Below, in pieces: positions 25,917-36,650 of a DNA stretch of 64,000 nt. The position numbers were made by a program, and so were the translations under genes. Every line of letters starts with the position of its first letter. Position 1 is the first letter of the stretch. The notes beneath the pieces are model-generated. The model saw only the letters and a list, made by a program, of their open reading frames with translations, did no database searches and was not told the origin of the DNA. This DNA comes from Crocinitomicaceae bacterium (GTDB taxonomy: Bacteria > Bacteroidota > Bacteroidia > Flavobacteriales_D > Crocinitomicaceae): NCBI GenBank assembly GCA_024639405.1, contig JAHEIL010000045.1, positions 186,001-250,000 of the forward strand, read 5' to 3'.

Positions 25917-27056
25917 TTATTCTTCAGCTTTCAATAAAAAAGTTGAAAGAATATCATACGCTCCATTAATAACTAGTTGTTGAGAATAGTTATATTTTTT
26001 TGCTTTAAATTCAAACGCTGTCCATTCATTTTCAGTCGTTAAAACAGTAACTTCCGCCGGAATAAATGAAGTTTTTGATCCTTTTTTCACTGGAATGAAA
26101 ACTACATTTTTACCATTTAATTCAACTATTGCTTCAGATGGAACACACTGTTGAGAAGATGTTCCTGTATGGATGGTAGCTTTAAAATAAGAACCTGGCG
26201 CAAGCGAACTATTCTCTTTGTCTAAATGACAATGAACCAAAACGGTTCTATCTAATGCGACTTCTTTTCCTATTAAAAAAACTTTTGCAGTCACAATCTC
26301 TTGTTGATCTGTTAAAGCTAATTGAACGTGTTGACCAACTTTCAAATGTTTCAAATCTTTTTCAAAAACAATAACTTCTGCATGTGCATGTTTTAAATCG
26401 ATGATTTCCATTAAATGATCTTTTGGCTCAGCATATGATCCTACACTCAATGCCAATTTTGTCACCACTCCACTAAATGGAGCAACAACAGGGATTTCAG
26501 TTTGAATAACTCCAACATTCAGTTTTGCGAATGACAAACCTGCCATTGCCAATTTAGCTTTTAATCCATTTTTCTTTGCCAATGCTGCATTGTATGTGGA
26601 TTTTGCATATTGATACGCTTTTAAACTACCTGCTTCTTGTTTAACAAGAGTAGTTTGACGATCCAATTCAGCATTTAAAAACTCTAAATTCCCGTTTACT
26701 TCAATGTAATCTTGTTGCAATTCTATCAATTGAGGATCTTCAAGTGTGAATAATGTTTGACCTTTTTTCACTAACATTCCATCGAGCACCTTCACCGATT
26801 TAATAAAGCCACCAAATTGAGCGGCGATAATCGTTTTGTTTTGAGGCGGAACTTCGATTTTACCATTCGCTTGAATCAATAATCCAATTGACTTTAATGT
26901 TGGAACCCCAGTCTTTACGCCTGCATTTTTAAGTTGAACAGCATTTAATTCAATGCTAATATCCGACTTAACTTCTTGTATTTTCTGCTTGTTATCTTTT
27001 GAATTACAAGCACTTAATACACTTAAGAATATACTTAATTTAATGAATATTTTCAT
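25917..27056 (-). CDS. RND efflux periplasmic adaptor lipoprotein (CzcB/CusB family)
   Basis: The product is 379 aa. The lipobox LSAC places the lipidated Cys at 17. The barrel-sandwich hybrid and hairpin are visible: IAAQFGGFIKSVKVLDGMLVKKGQTLFTLEDPQL, a helical hairpin at ~110-165, then IPVVAPFSGVVTKLALSVGSYAEPKDHLMEI, followed by beta-barrel and membrane-proximal domains. Adaptors of this family join the inner-membrane RND pump to the outer-membrane channel. No Met- or His-rich metal-binding extension is visible. It lies 7 bp after the pump-channel fusion. Confidence 0.92.
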   Translation of the reverse strand: MKIFIKLSIFLSVLSACNSKDNKQKIQEVKSDISIELNAVQLKNAGVKTGVPTLKSIGLLIQANGKIEVPPQNKTIIAAQFGGFIKSVKVLDGMLVKKGQTLFTLEDPQLIELQQDYIEVNGNLEFLNAELDRQTTLVKQEAGSLKAYQYAKSTYNAALAKKNGLKAKLAMAGLSFAKLNVGVIQTEIPVVAPFSGVVTKLALSVGSYAEPKDHLMEIIDLKHAHAEVIVFEKDLKHLKVGQHVQLALTDQQEIVTAKVFLIGKEVALDRTVLVHCHLDKENSSLAPGSYFKATIHTGTSSQQCVPSEAIVELNGKNVVFIPVKKGSKTSFIPAEVTVLTTENEWTAFEFKAKKYNYSQQLVINGAYDILSTFLLKAEE

Positions 27057-27063
27057 AATCTTT

Positions 27064-30000
27064 TTATTGTGTTACAAACCAATTTAACTGATAAATTGCT
27101 TCGTTAACGGATTTTATAGTTTCTAAATAATTTAGTTCTAAATCAACACATTGTTGTTTTGTTTGTAAAAACTCTATCATTGATATTTCACCAGTAGTAA
27201 ACATAATTATAGCTTGCTCTTTCATTAATTTTATTTGGCTTAACAAATGATCTTCATACATTTGATAGTCGTTTAAAGCTGTTTGATAAGTTGCTACCAA
27301 CTGCTTGTATTGATTTGTTAAACTGTTCAAGATGTAATCTTTTTCATTGTTTCGTTGAGCAATATCCAACTGAATAAGTTGCATTTTTTTTCTAGTTGAA
27401 CCATAAAAAAGCGGAATTTGCATTCCAACTTGAACAGATTGAAAACGATCCGATTGAGTGTAACTTTTATCAATACCATTGACACTATGAGAACCAACAA
27501 GTGTTTGATTCACATATCCAATAGTAAAATCTGGCATCGCTCTCGACAATACAACTTTTGAGTCTTTTTCTAACACTTTAATTTGTTGTCCAATTTGAGT
27601 CACCATCAAATGATTGTTGTAATTTTCTGTAACAGGATCCGTAAAACGAAGTATTAGTTTGAGAGAAGTTGCGCTTGGAATTTCTACCATATTTTCTCCA
27701 ATTAGAAAAGCCAAATTTGCGTACTCACCAATCAATTGATTTTCTACAGCATGAACTAATTTTTGATTTTCTAATCGTTTCGTAGTTATTAATACCGCAT
27801 CTAATTTGGTAATGTCTTTTACAGCATAGCGAATATTAGATTTTTGATCGATTAAGGAGTAAATAGAATCATTTTCAACTAAATATCGTAATTTTTCTTT
27901 CAAGAAAACACATGCATTATAACTTTTTTCTATCCTTAATTTGAGGTCTTTCCATTTCAATTCATACGACAATTTTGCTAAATCAGCCCTAGCTTGTCCT
28001 GCTTGACGTTCGCGAGAAAAAACAGTTGGAAAAGGCATCGTCTGAGCAATTGTAATGCTATTGTCTTTGTTGTAAAATGAATTGAATTGTCCCAACATAA
28101 AGATAAATGCAGTTTTTGGGATCACTACAGCCGCTTTACCTGCAAGGATTTCTTTTTCTATTTGTTGTGAAGCTATTTTCATTTCCAAATTCGTCGTTTT
28201 TGCTTTTTCTAAACACTGATCAAGTGAATAAGACTTCGTTTGTGCAAAAAACATAAACGGTAAAAAGAGCAATATTACTGTTGTAAGCCGTTTCTTTTTT
28301 AATTGTAGTTTTTTATGTTTTCGTTCTGAATACAAGTAAAATATTGGCAAGACAAATAAGGTCAATAAGGTTGCTGTAATTAGTCCTCCAATAACAACCG
28401 TTGCTAAAGGTTTTTGAACTTCTGCGCCGCTCCCATGTGACAATGCCATCGGTAAAAAACCTAAAGAAGCAACTAATGCTGTTAATAAAACAGGCCGTAA
28501 ACGAACACGTGTTCCAAGTAAAACAATTCTCAAACTATTAGAATAACCAGACTTTTTCAGTGAATTAAATTCTGAAATCAAAACGATGCCATTTAATACT
28601 GCTACACCAAATAAGGCAATAAACCCAACACCTGCTGAAATAGAAAATGGCATATCTCTTAACCATAAAGCAAGAATTCCTCCCAATGCGGCTAATGGTA
28701 TTGCTGAGAAGATCAATAGAGCTTGAATCATCGATTGAAAAGTAAGGTACAACAAAAAGAAGATCAACAACAATGAAACAGGAACAGCAATTGACAAACG
28801 TGCATTCGCAGCTTCTAAATTCTTAAAAGTCCCACCATATGTTGTATAATATCCTGGTTCAAAATCAACTTTTGAAGCTATATTTTTTTCTAATTCATTC
28901 ACAATACTTGCAACATCTCTTCCACGCACATTAAACCCAACGATAATTCTCCTTTTGGCATCATCGCGTTGAATTTGATTGGGTCCTTTTTTCAATTCAA
29001 CTACTGCTAATTCCTCTAATGGAACTTGCAATCCAGCTGGAGAAGAAATGGAGATCGATTTCAAATCATCCAAAGAAGCTCTGTTGGATGCATCTAATTT
29101 TACAACTAAATCAAAACGTTTTTCACCTTCAAAAATTAGTCCTGCTGTTTGACCAGCAAAACTTGTGTTAATTGCTTGATTAATCGCGTCAATAGAAATA
29201 TTATACTTTGAAAGTGCAAGGCGATTAAAAGAAACTATTAATTGTGGCAAACCGGACATTTCCTCCACATAAACATCTTGAACACCACCAATTTTCGAAG
29301 CAATAGTTCCTATTTTTCGGGCATATTTACCCAACAAATCTAAATCTTCTCCATAAACTTTAACCACAACATCTTGTTTTGCGCCTGTCATCAATTCATT
29401 GAAACGCATTTGAATAGGCTGTAAAAATCCAAAACTTACACCTGGTATAGAATTTTCTAAAGTAGCTTGCATTTTTTCCGCTAATTCATCCTTTGATTCT
29501 GCTGAAACCCAATCCTTTTTATCTTTTAAAATGATCATTAAGTCACACGCCTCCATAGGCATTGGATCTGTTGGGATTTCAGCTGTACCAATTTTTCCAA
29601 CCACTTGCTTAACTTCTGGAAAATTAGCGAGCAAAACAGATGATATTTTAGAAGTGGTCTCAACAGTTTTTGTTAAACTCGTCCCCATAACTAAGCGTGT
29701 TTCAACAGCGAAATCACCTTCATCTAAAGACGGAATAAATTCGGCTCCTAAACGATTAAACAATAAAATACAACTTACAAAAAGAACGAATAAACCTACC
29801 AATACTTTTCGTTGATTACGTAAAAAACTATTCAACGAAGGGATGTAAACTTTTTTGACAGCAGCAACTATAGTATCACTCCACGTTTTTCGAACACTTA
29901 TTTTTTTGGATAAAAACAATGCTGAAATCATTGGAACATAGGTTAATGATAAAATCAATGCGCCAATGATTGCAAACATAACCGTTTGTGCCATCGGACG

Positions 30001-31419
30001 AAACATTTTACCTTCTATACCAACTAATGCCAACAAGGGTAAATACACCACTAATATGATTATTTGTCCAAATACGGCACTTTTACTAAATTTAGATGCA
30101 GAATTAAAAACTTGTAAATCCATTTCATGTTGATTCAAGTTTCGTGACCCTTGCAGATACAAAATGTGTAATGTTGATTCAACAATAATAACTGCACCAT
30201 CGATAATTAAACCAAAATCAAGCGCACCTAAACTCATTAAATTTCCGGAAACTCCAAAAACATTCATTAATGAAATGGCAAATAACATTGCTAAAGGAAT
30301 CACAGACGCAACAATTAAACCCGCTCTAAAATTCCCTAATAATAAAACCAACACAAAGATTACAATTAACGCACCTTCAATCAAATTTGTAGATACCGTA
30401 GAAATTGCTTTGTCAACTAATTTTGTTCGATCTAAATAAACTTCGATATCAACACCATTCGGTAAGGTTTTACGAATTTGATTCATTCGTTCCTTTACAT
30501 TTTTAATAACATTTGAAGAATTAGCTCCTTTTAACATTAAAACTATTCCGCCTACTGCTTCTCCTGTATTATTGTAGGTAAGTGCACCGTATCGAACTGC
30601 TTTTCCTATGTTAACTTTTCCAATGTCTTTCACTAAAACTGGAGTTCCTAATTGGTTCTGTGCAACAACGGTTTGTTCGATATCAGTTATAGATTTCATC
30701 AAACCATCTGTTCTAATGTAAGTTGTCGTTGAATTTTTTTCAATGTAAGCGCCTCCTGTATTTTGATTGTTTTGTTCAACGGCTTTAAAAACATCTGCAA
30801 TCGATAATCCAAATCCTTTCAATTGCGTTAGGTTTACAGCAATTTCATATTGTTTTAAATTACCTCCAAAACCACTAACATCAGCAACACCTTCTACGCC
30901 TAGTAATTGCCTGCGAATTACCCAATCTTGAATCGAGCGTAATTCAGTTGCATCAATTTTAGATTCGAAACCTTTTTTTGCCTTAACAATGTATTGGTAG
31001 ATTTCACCTAAACCAGTACTCAAAGCAACCAATGAAGGATCACCAAATCCAGGTGGAATTTTACTTTTTGCTTCTGACAAACGTTCAGAAACTTGTTGAC
31101 GTGCCCAATAAATATCCGTTTGTTCCTTGAAAACAATTGTAACTACACTTAACCCAAAACGACTAAAAGAACGAATCTCTTCAATTTCAGGAATGGTTGC
31201 CATAGTTTGTTCTACAGGAAACGTAACAAAACGTTCTATGTCTTCAGCTCCTGAAGATGGAGAAGAGGTAACAATTTGTACTTGATTATTTGTAATATCT
31301 GGAACAGCATCTATGGGTAAATTTGTGAGCGAAATTATGCCCCAAATAATGAGTCCAAGTGTCATAATCCCAACAATCAATTTGTTGGAAATTGACCAAT
31401 TAATTATTTTATGTAACAT
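27064..31419 (-). CDS. CzcA/CusA-type heavy-metal RND pump fused to a TolC-like outer-membrane factor
   Basis: The product is 1451 aa. Residues ~1-1030 are a complete HME-RND pump: first membrane helix at ~12-30, periplasmic porter loops, and the TM4 motif DFGLIIDGAVIIVES, whose DFG-x3-DGA form is the divalent-cation class (Zn/Co/Cd/Ni) rather than the Cu/Ag class. Residues ~1057-1451 are a TolC-family factor starting TKSYSLDQCLEKA. Between them, RLTTVILLFLPFMFFAQ looks like a signal peptide, so the fusion may be cleaved to release the channel. RND-OMF fusions of this kind occur in Bacteroidota. The adaptor follows after 7 bp. Confidence 0.93.
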   Translation of the reverse strand: MLHKIINWSISNKLIVGIMTLGLIIWGIISLTNLPIDAVPDITNNQVQIVTSSPSSGAEDIERFVTFPVEQTMATIPEIEEIRSFSRFGLSVVTIVFKEQTDIYWARQQVSERLSEAKSKIPPGFGDPSLVALSTGLGEIYQYIVKAKKGFESKIDATELRSIQDWVIRRQLLGVEGVADVSGFGGNLKQYEIAVNLTQLKGFGLSIADVFKAVEQNNQNTGGAYIEKNSTTTYIRTDGLMKSITDIEQTVVAQNQLGTPVLVKDIGKVNIGKAVRYGALTYNNTGEAVGGIVLMLKGANSSNVIKNVKERMNQIRKTLPNGVDIEVYLDRTKLVDKAISTVSTNLIEGALIVIFVLVLLLGNFRAGLIVASVIPLAMLFAISLMNVFGVSGNLMSLGALDFGLIIDGAVIIVESTLHILYLQGSRNLNQHEMDLQVFNSASKFSKSAVFGQIIILVVYLPLLALVGIEGKMFRPMAQTVMFAIIGALILSLTYVPMISALFLSKKISVRKTWSDTIVAAVKKVYIPSLNSFLRNQRKVLVGLFVLFVSCILLFNRLGAEFIPSLDEGDFAVETRLVMGTSLTKTVETTSKISSVLLANFPEVKQVVGKIGTAEIPTDPMPMEACDLMIILKDKKDWVSAESKDELAEKMQATLENSIPGVSFGFLQPIQMRFNELMTGAKQDVVVKVYGEDLDLLGKYARKIGTIASKIGGVQDVYVEEMSGLPQLIVSFNRLALSKYNISIDAINQAINTSFAGQTAGLIFEGEKRFDLVVKLDASNRASLDDLKSISISSPAGLQVPLEELAVVELKKGPNQIQRDDAKRRIIVGFNVRGRDVASIVNELEKNIASKVDFEPGYYTTYGGTFKNLEAANARLSIAVPVSLLLIFFLLYLTFQSMIQALLIFSAIPLAALGGILALWLRDMPFSISAGVGFIALFGVAVLNGIVLISEFNSLKKSGYSNSLRIVLLGTRVRLRPVLLTALVASLGFLPMALSHGSGAEVQKPLATVVIGGLITATLLTLFVLPIFYLYSERKHKKLQLKKKRLTTVILLFLPFMFFAQTKSYSLDQCLEKAKTTNLEMKIASQQIEKEILAGKAAVVIPKTAFIFMLGQFNSFYNKDNSITIAQTMPFPTVFSRERQAGQARADLAKLSYELKWKDLKLRIEKSYNACVFLKEKLRYLVENDSIYSLIDQKSNIRYAVKDITKLDAVLITTKRLENQKLVHAVENQLIGEYANLAFLIGENMVEIPSATSLKLILRFTDPVTENYNNHLMVTQIGQQIKVLEKDSKVVLSRAMPDFTIGYVNQTLVGSHSVNGIDKSYTQSDRFQSVQVGMQIPLFYGSTRKKMQLIQLDIAQRNNEKDYILNSLTNQYKQLVATYQTALNDYQMYEDHLLSQIKLMKEQAIIMFTTGEISMIEFLQTKQQCVDLELNYLETIKSVNEAIYQLNWFVTQ

Positions 31420-31474
31420 GATTTATGTGTTAATTGAAAAAATTAAACGTATGAACGTTTACTTTAAGTTCAGA

Positions 31475-31858
31475 TTAACAAGACTTTGGAGGATTCCAAA
31501 TTGCAAACAATTTTTGCTGATAAAAGGACTTTTTGTAATTAAAATGTTCTTTTTTTATGATGGGAATAATTATTAAATCTTCAATCTTTAAAATTGAACA
31601 ATCTTGATGAATTAAATGAAAAGAATTTGCTGTTAGTGTTTTAAACGGTAAATTCTTTTCATCTTTATTAGGTTTATGGTCTTTTGAATAATGCTCTTTT
31701 AAAAAAGTAAAAAATGAAGAATAGGAAGTTTCACTTTTTTGATGATTGTTGTAATGAGCAATCACTTCAGTAAATTTAAAATATTCACCACCTCGCATAT
31801 TTGGTGCGAGTGATACAATCGTAAACAAAAAAGTAAATAGAACAATTACAAGTCTCAT
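31475..31858 (-). CDS. Small exported His/Lys-rich protein at the head of the metal operon
   Basis: The product is 127 aa and I do not recognise the family. An N-terminal hydrophobic segment (residues 1-19) suggests export or membrane anchoring. The body is rich in His and Lys (AHYNNHQ, KEHYSKDHKPNKDEK, FHLIHQ, KKEHFNYKK), compatible with metal binding, and ends PPKSC. It is 55 bp upstream of the pump gene and is the first gene after the promoter-like box, so a periplasmic metal-binding or sensing accessory is a reasonable guess only. Confidence 0.6.
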   Translation of the reverse strand: MRLVIVLFTFLFTIVSLAPNMRGGEYFKFTEVIAHYNNHQKSETSYSSFFTFLKEHYSKDHKPNKDEKNLPFKTLTANSFHLIHQDCSILKIEDLIIIPIIKKEHFNYKKSFYQQKLFAIWNPPKSC

Positions 31859-31862
31859 AGTA

Positions 31863-31870
31863 CAAAGCTA
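31863..31870 (-). promoter_or_regulatory. Candidate -7 box abutting the first gene of the metal operon
   Basis: The minus strand reads TAGCTTTG, then four bases, then ATG: the same 4-nt spacing as at 8213 and 48650. TTG triplets upstream lie 10 and 25 nt away, outside the usual 17-23. Confidence 0.45.
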
Positions 31871-31914
31871 AGTATTATTCCAATGTTATGTTAAACAAGT
31901 TAATTAATTTAACA

Positions 31915-32229
31915 TTAAGCCATCGTACTAGGTGTTCCAAAATTCATTGGGGGCATACCACCATTATTATCATCATCAATATGTCCGAAATTTTGCTCGT
32001 ATTTTTGAACGTTTTCAATCAATGCTTTCATAAAACGTTTTGCATTTTGTGGTGTCATGATTACACGAGAACGAACTTTTCCTTTAGGCATTCCTGGCAT
32101 AACTTGAATAAAATCACATACCATTTCTGCAGGTGAATGCGTAATAATTGCAAGATTTGAATAAACTCCTAACGCAATATCTTCCGTTAGTTCAATATTC
32201 ATTTGATTTTCATTGTTTACTTCTTCCAT
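31915..32229 (-). CDS. DUF3467 family protein
   Basis: The product is 104 aa, cytosolic, with no signal. MNIELTEDIALGVYSNLAIITHSPAEMVCDFIQVMPG and the following VRSRVIMTPQNAKRFMKALIENV are the core of DUF3467, a small conserved protein of unknown function. It follows rpoC in many Bacteroidota. Here the rpoC terminator lies between them, so it may be read through at reduced level. The tail is Gly/Met/Pro-rich. Confidence 0.85.
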   Translation of the reverse strand: MEEVNNENQMNIELTEDIALGVYSNLAIITHSPAEMVCDFIQVMPGMPKGKVRSRVIMTPQNAKRFMKALIENVQKYEQNFGHIDDDNNGGMPPMNFGTPSTMA

Positions 32230-32273
32230 TGTTGTTTTTTTTATGAAATTACACTTTTTTTAGTTCTTTAAAA

Positions 32274-32308
32274 CAAAAAAAGGAGCAATTTTTTCAAATT
32301 GCTCCTTT
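32274..32308 (-). terminator. Strong intrinsic terminator after rpoC
   Basis: The minus-strand transcript forms a 12-13 bp stem (AAAGGAGCAATT pairing with AATTGCTCCTTT) with a short loop and a run of U residues. It closes the tuf-rpoC transcription unit 22 nt after the rpoC stop. Confidence 0.9.
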
Positions 32309-32329
32309 CACTTATCATCTTAAAACTGA

Positions 32330-35300
32330 TTAATTCTCAGAGATTTCTTCTAAGGCTTCATTTGAAGCAACAATCATTTTTTGGAATCTTCTAACTCCTG
32401 TTCCTGCTGGGATTAAATGACCAACAATTACATTTTCTTTCAATCCTAATAAATGATCTTCTTTTCCAGAAATTGCAGCTTCGTTCAATACTTTAGTTGT
32501 TTCCTGGAAGGAAGCAGCAGAAATAAACGATTGCGTCTGTAAAGATGCTCTTGTAATACCTTGTAATAATGGTGTTGAAGTAGCTGGAACAGCATCTCTT
32601 GCATCCACTAATTGTTTGTCTGAACGTTTCAATTGAGAATTTTCATCTCTTAATCTTCGTGCTGAAACAATTTGTCCTGCTTTCAATGACGGTGAATCTC
32701 CTGCATCAACAACAACTTTCATTCCGTAAATTGCATCATTCTCTTCCATGATATCTGCTTTGTGAACAGATTGACCTTCTAAGAAACGAGTATCTCCAGC
32801 ATCAATAATTTCAGCTTTCAACATCATTTGACGAACAATTACTTCAAAATGTTTATCATTAATTTTCACACCTTGCAAACGGTAAACTTCTTGAATTTCA
32901 TTAACAATGTATTCTTGAACTTTCGTTGGACCTTCAATGTTCAAAATATCATTTGGTGTTGTAGCACCATCAGATAATGGTTGACCAGCACGAACGAAAT
33001 CGTTTTCTTGAACTAAGATGTGTTTAGAAAGAGGTACTAAATATTTACGAACATCACCATTTTTAGAAGTGATCTGTATCTCACGATTACCACGTTTGAT
33101 TTTACCGTATTCAGCAATACCATCAATTTCAGAAACAACTGCAGGATTAGAAGGATTACGTGCTTCAAATAATTCAGTAACACGTGGTAAACCTCCTGTA
33201 ATATCTCCTGTTTTACCAGCAACACGAGGAATTTTAACTAAGATTTCACCGGCTTCAATTTTATCACCTTCTCCAACAGAGATATGTGCGTCAACTGGCA
33301 ATGAATATTCTCTTAAAACTTCTTTCGTTTTTGCATCAACAATGTGAATTGCAGGGTTTTTCTTTTTATCTCTAGATTCAGTAATTACTTTTTCAGTAAA
33401 TCCTGTTTGCTCATCGACTTCTTCTCGGAAAGTAATACCTTCTTCGATGCCATCGAATACAACTTTCCCTGAAACTTCAGAAATAATTACTGCATTGTAT
33501 GGATCCCATTTACAGATAACATCTCCTTTTTTCACTTTCGTGTTTGCATCAATCACCATTTCAGATCCATAAGGAATGTTAGCATTCATGATAACAATAC
33601 CTGTTTTTTCATCCGTAATTTTCATCTCAGCAGAACGACCAACTACAACAACTCGTTTAGAACCATCAGCATTTGATTTTTCGATTGTTCTCAACTCATC
33701 GATTTCTAATTTACCATTTGCTTTTGCTTTCATATCTGAAACATCCGCAATGTTAGAAGCTGTACCCCCAACGTGGAATGTACGTAATGTTAACTGTGTA
33801 CCTGGCTCACCAATTGACTGAGCAGCTACAACTCCAACAGCGTCTCCATGTTGAGCAGTTCTATGAGTAGCAAGGTTTCGCCCATAACATTTTGAACAAA
33901 CACCTCTTCGCATTTCACATGTTAAAACTGAACGAATTTCAACTTCTTCGATGTTAGCTTTTTCAATAGCATTTGCTACATCTTCAGAAATTAATTCTCC
34001 TGCAGAAACAATGATTGTATCCGATTCTGGGAAATAAATATCGTGAACAGATGTTCTTCCTAAAATACGATCGTATAAAGGTTCAACTACTTCATCATTT
34101 TTCTTCAATGAAGTCGCAACAATACCTCTCAATGTACCACAATCATCAGCATTGATAACAACATCTTGTGCAACATCCACTAAACGACGTGTTAAGTATC
34201 CAGCATCTGCAGTTTTCAAAGCTGTATCCGCCAAACCTTTACGCGCACCGTGAGTAGAAATAAAGTACTCAAGAATCGATAATCCTTCTTTAAAGTTAGA
34301 AAGAATTGGGTTTTCAATAATTTCTTGAGCAGAAGCACCAGATTTTTGAGGTTTCGCCATCAATCCACGCATACCTGAAAGCTGACGAATTTGTTCTTTC
34401 GAACCACGCGCTCCAGAATCAAACATCATGTAGATTGAATTGAATCCTTGTTTATCTGTTTTTAATTGCTCCATTAACGTGTGCGTTAATCGAGAATTTG
34501 TATGTGTCCAAATATCAATGATTTGGTTGTAACGCTCATTGTTTGTGATAAGACCCATGTTGTAATTCATCATGACTTCTTTCACATCTTTCTCAGCTTT
34601 TTCAACCAATTCTACTTTTTCTTTTGGAATGATGATATCATCTAAGTTGAATGACAAACCACCTTTAAAGGCCATGTCATAACCTAATTCTTTAATATCA
34701 TCTAAGAATTGAGCAGTTCGAGAAGTACCAGAAATTTTTAATACTTCACCGATAATATCGCGCAATGCTTTTTTAGTCATTACATCATTGATGTAACCTA
34801 CTTCACGTGGAACACGATCATTAAACATCACACGACCACAAGTTGTTTCCAAAATTCTTAATTCAGGAACACCTTGTTCATTTAAATCGTAAGTTTTAAC
34901 TTTAATGTGTGCATGTAAGTCTAATTGGCGTTCGTTGTAAGCGATAATTACTTCTTCCGGAGAATAGAATGTACCACCTTCACCTTTTACAATAACTTCA
35001 TCTGTAGATTTCTTACCTTTTGTAATGTAATACAATCCAAGCACCATATCCTGAGAAGGAACGGCAATAGGAGCACCATTAGCAGGGTTCAAAATATTAT
35101 GAGAAGCCAACATCAATAATTGCGCTTCCAAAATTGCAGCATTCCCTAAAGGTAAATGAACTGCCATTTGGTCACCATCGAAATCGGCATTGAACGCAGT
35201 CGTAACCAAAGGATGTAAACGTATTGCTTTTCCTTCAATTAATTTAGGTTGGAACGATTGAATACCTAAACGGTGTAACGTAGGGGCACGGTTTAATAAA

Positions 35301-36616
35301 ACTGGGTGACCTTTCAATACATTTTCTAAAATATCCCAAACTACTGGTTCTTTTCTATCAACAATTTTCTTTGCAGATTTTACTGTTTTAACAATACCAC
35401 GTTCGATCATTTTACGAATGATAAACGGTTTGTATAATTCAGCTGCCATATCTTTCGGCAATCCACATTCGTGTAATTTCAAATCTGGTCCAACAACAAT
35501 TACTGAACGTGCAGAATAATCAACACGTTTACCAAGTAAGTTTTGACGGAAACGACCTTGTTTACCTTTTAATGAATCAGATAATGATTTTAAAGGTCGA
35601 TTCGATTCTGTTTTAACAGCACTTGATTTTCTTGAATTATCAAAAAGTGAATCAACCGCTTCTTGTAACATACGTTTTTCATTACGTAAGATAACTTCTG
35701 GCGCTTTGATTTCGATCAATCGTTTTAATCGATTGTTTCTAATAATTACACGACGGTATAAATCATTCAAATCTGATGTTGCAAAACGTCCTCCATCTAA
35801 TGGAACCAATGGACGTAATTCTGGTGGAATAACAGGAACAACTTTCACAATCATCCATTCAGGACGATTATCAATACGTTCTTGAGATTCACGCATTGCT
35901 TCAACAACTTGCAAACGTTTCAATGCTTCGTTTTTACGTTGCACAGAAGTTTCATTGTTTGCTTGGTGACGCAAGTTGTATGAAGTTTCTTCAAGATTCA
36001 TTGTTTTCAATAAATCGTAAAGCGCTTCAGCACCCATTTTTGCAACAAATTTATTTGGATCTGTATCCTCTAAATATTGATTTTCTTTTGGTAAAGCATC
36101 TAAAATATCTAAATATTCTTCTTCCGTTAAGAAATCTAAACGTGTTAAAGAAGAACCATCTAAATTAGTTGCAACACCAGCTTGAATAACAACATATCTT
36201 TCGTAATAGATAATTTGATCCAATTTTTTAGTTGGTAACCCCAACAAATAACCAATTTTATTTGGTAATGAACGGAAATACCAGATATGAGCTACAGGAA
36301 CAACTAATGAAATGTGTCCCATTCTTTCGCGACGCACTTTTTTCTCTGTTACCTCAACACCACAACGGTCACAAACAATTCCTTTATAACGAATTCGTTT
36401 GTATTTACCACAATGGCACTCATAATCTTTAACAGGTCCGAAGATTCGTTCACAGAACAAACCATCTCTTTCCGGTTTATATGTACGATAATTTATCGTT
36501 TCTGGCTTAAGTACTTCTCCACTTGATTGCTCAAGAATCACCTCTGGCGAAGCCAAGGAGATGGTAATTTTGTTGAAGCTACTTTGTTTTTTTGGTGTTT
36601 CTTTTCTGTAAGCCAT
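32330..36616 (-). CDS. rpoC: DNA-directed RNA polymerase subunit beta'
   Basis: The product is 1428 aa. The N-terminal zinc site is CHC-x12-CDRC (Cys67, 69, 82, 85). The catalytic Mg site NADFDGDQM lies near residue 480. The second zinc cluster reads [13 protein letters not shown]. The last region has [15 protein letters not shown] and [17 protein letters not shown], as expected. With RpoB it forms the active centre of RNA polymerase. It starts 34 bp after rpoB and is followed by a strong terminator. Confidence 0.98.
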   Translation of the reverse strand: MAYRKETPKKQSSFNKITISLASPEVILEQSSGEVLKPETINYRTYKPERDGLFCERIFGPVKDYECHCGKYKRIRYKGIVCDRCGVEVTEKKVRRERMGHISLVVPVAHIWYFRSLPNKIGYLLGLPTKKLDQIIYYERYVVIQAGVATNLDGSSLTRLDFLTEEEYLDILDALPKENQYLEDTDPNKFVAKMGAEALYDLLKTMNLEETSYNLRHQANNETSVQRKNEALKRLQVVEAMRESQERIDNRPEWMIVKVVPVIPPELRPLVPLDGGRFATSDLNDLYRRVIIRNNRLKRLIEIKAPEVILRNEKRMLQEAVDSLFDNSRKSSAVKTESNRPLKSLSDSLKGKQGRFRQNLLGKRVDYSARSVIVVGPDLKLHECGLPKDMAAELYKPFIIRKMIERGIVKTVKSAKKIVDRKEPVVWDILENVLKGHPVLLNRAPTLHRLGIQSFQPKLIEGKAIRLHPLVTTAFNADFDGDQMAVHLPLGNAAILEAQLLMLASHNILNPANGAPIAVPSQDMVLGLYYITKGKKSTDEVIVKGEGGTFYSPEEVIIAYNERQLDLHAHIKVKTYDLNEQGVPELRILETTCGRVMFNDRVPREVGYINDVMTKKALRDIIGEVLKISGTSRTAQFLDDIKELGYDMAFKGGLSFNLDDIIIPKEKVELVEKAEKDVKEVMMNYNMGLITNNERYNQIIDIWTHTNSRLTHTLMEQLKTDKQGFNSIYMMFDSGARGSKEQIRQLSGMRGLMAKPQKSGASAQEIIENPILSNFKEGLSILEYFISTHGARKGLADTALKTADAGYLTRRLVDVAQDVVINADDCGTLRGIVATSLKKNDEVVEPLYDRILGRTSVHDIYFPESDTIIVSAGELISEDVANAIEKANIEEVEIRSVLTCEMRRGVCSKCYGRNLATHRTAQHGDAVGVVAAQSIGEPGTQLTLRTFHVGGTASNIADVSDMKAKANGKLEIDELRTIEKSNADGSKRVVVVGRSAEMKITDEKTGIVIMNANIPYGSEMVIDANTKVKKGDVICKWDPYNAVIISEVSGKVVFDGIEEGITFREEVDEQTGFTEKVITESRDKKKNPAIHIVDAKTKEVLREYSLPVDAHISVGEGDKIEAGEILVKIPRVAGKTGDITGGLPRVTELFEARNPSNPAVVSEIDGIAEYGKIKRGNREIQITSKNGDVRKYLVPLSKHILVQENDFVRAGQPLSDGATTPNDILNIEGPTKVQEYIVNEIQEVYRLQGVKINDKHFEVIVRQMMLKAEIIDAGDTRFLEGQSVHKADIMEENDAIYGMKVVVDAGDSPSLKAGQIVSARRLRDENSQLKRSDKQLVDARDAVPATSTPLLQGITRASLQTQSFISAASFQETTKVLNEAAISGKEDHLLGLKENVIVGHLIPAGTGVRRFQKMIVASNEALEEISEN

Positions 36617-36650
36617 TTTTGCTACTTTTCTAAATTCAACAACTTGACAA

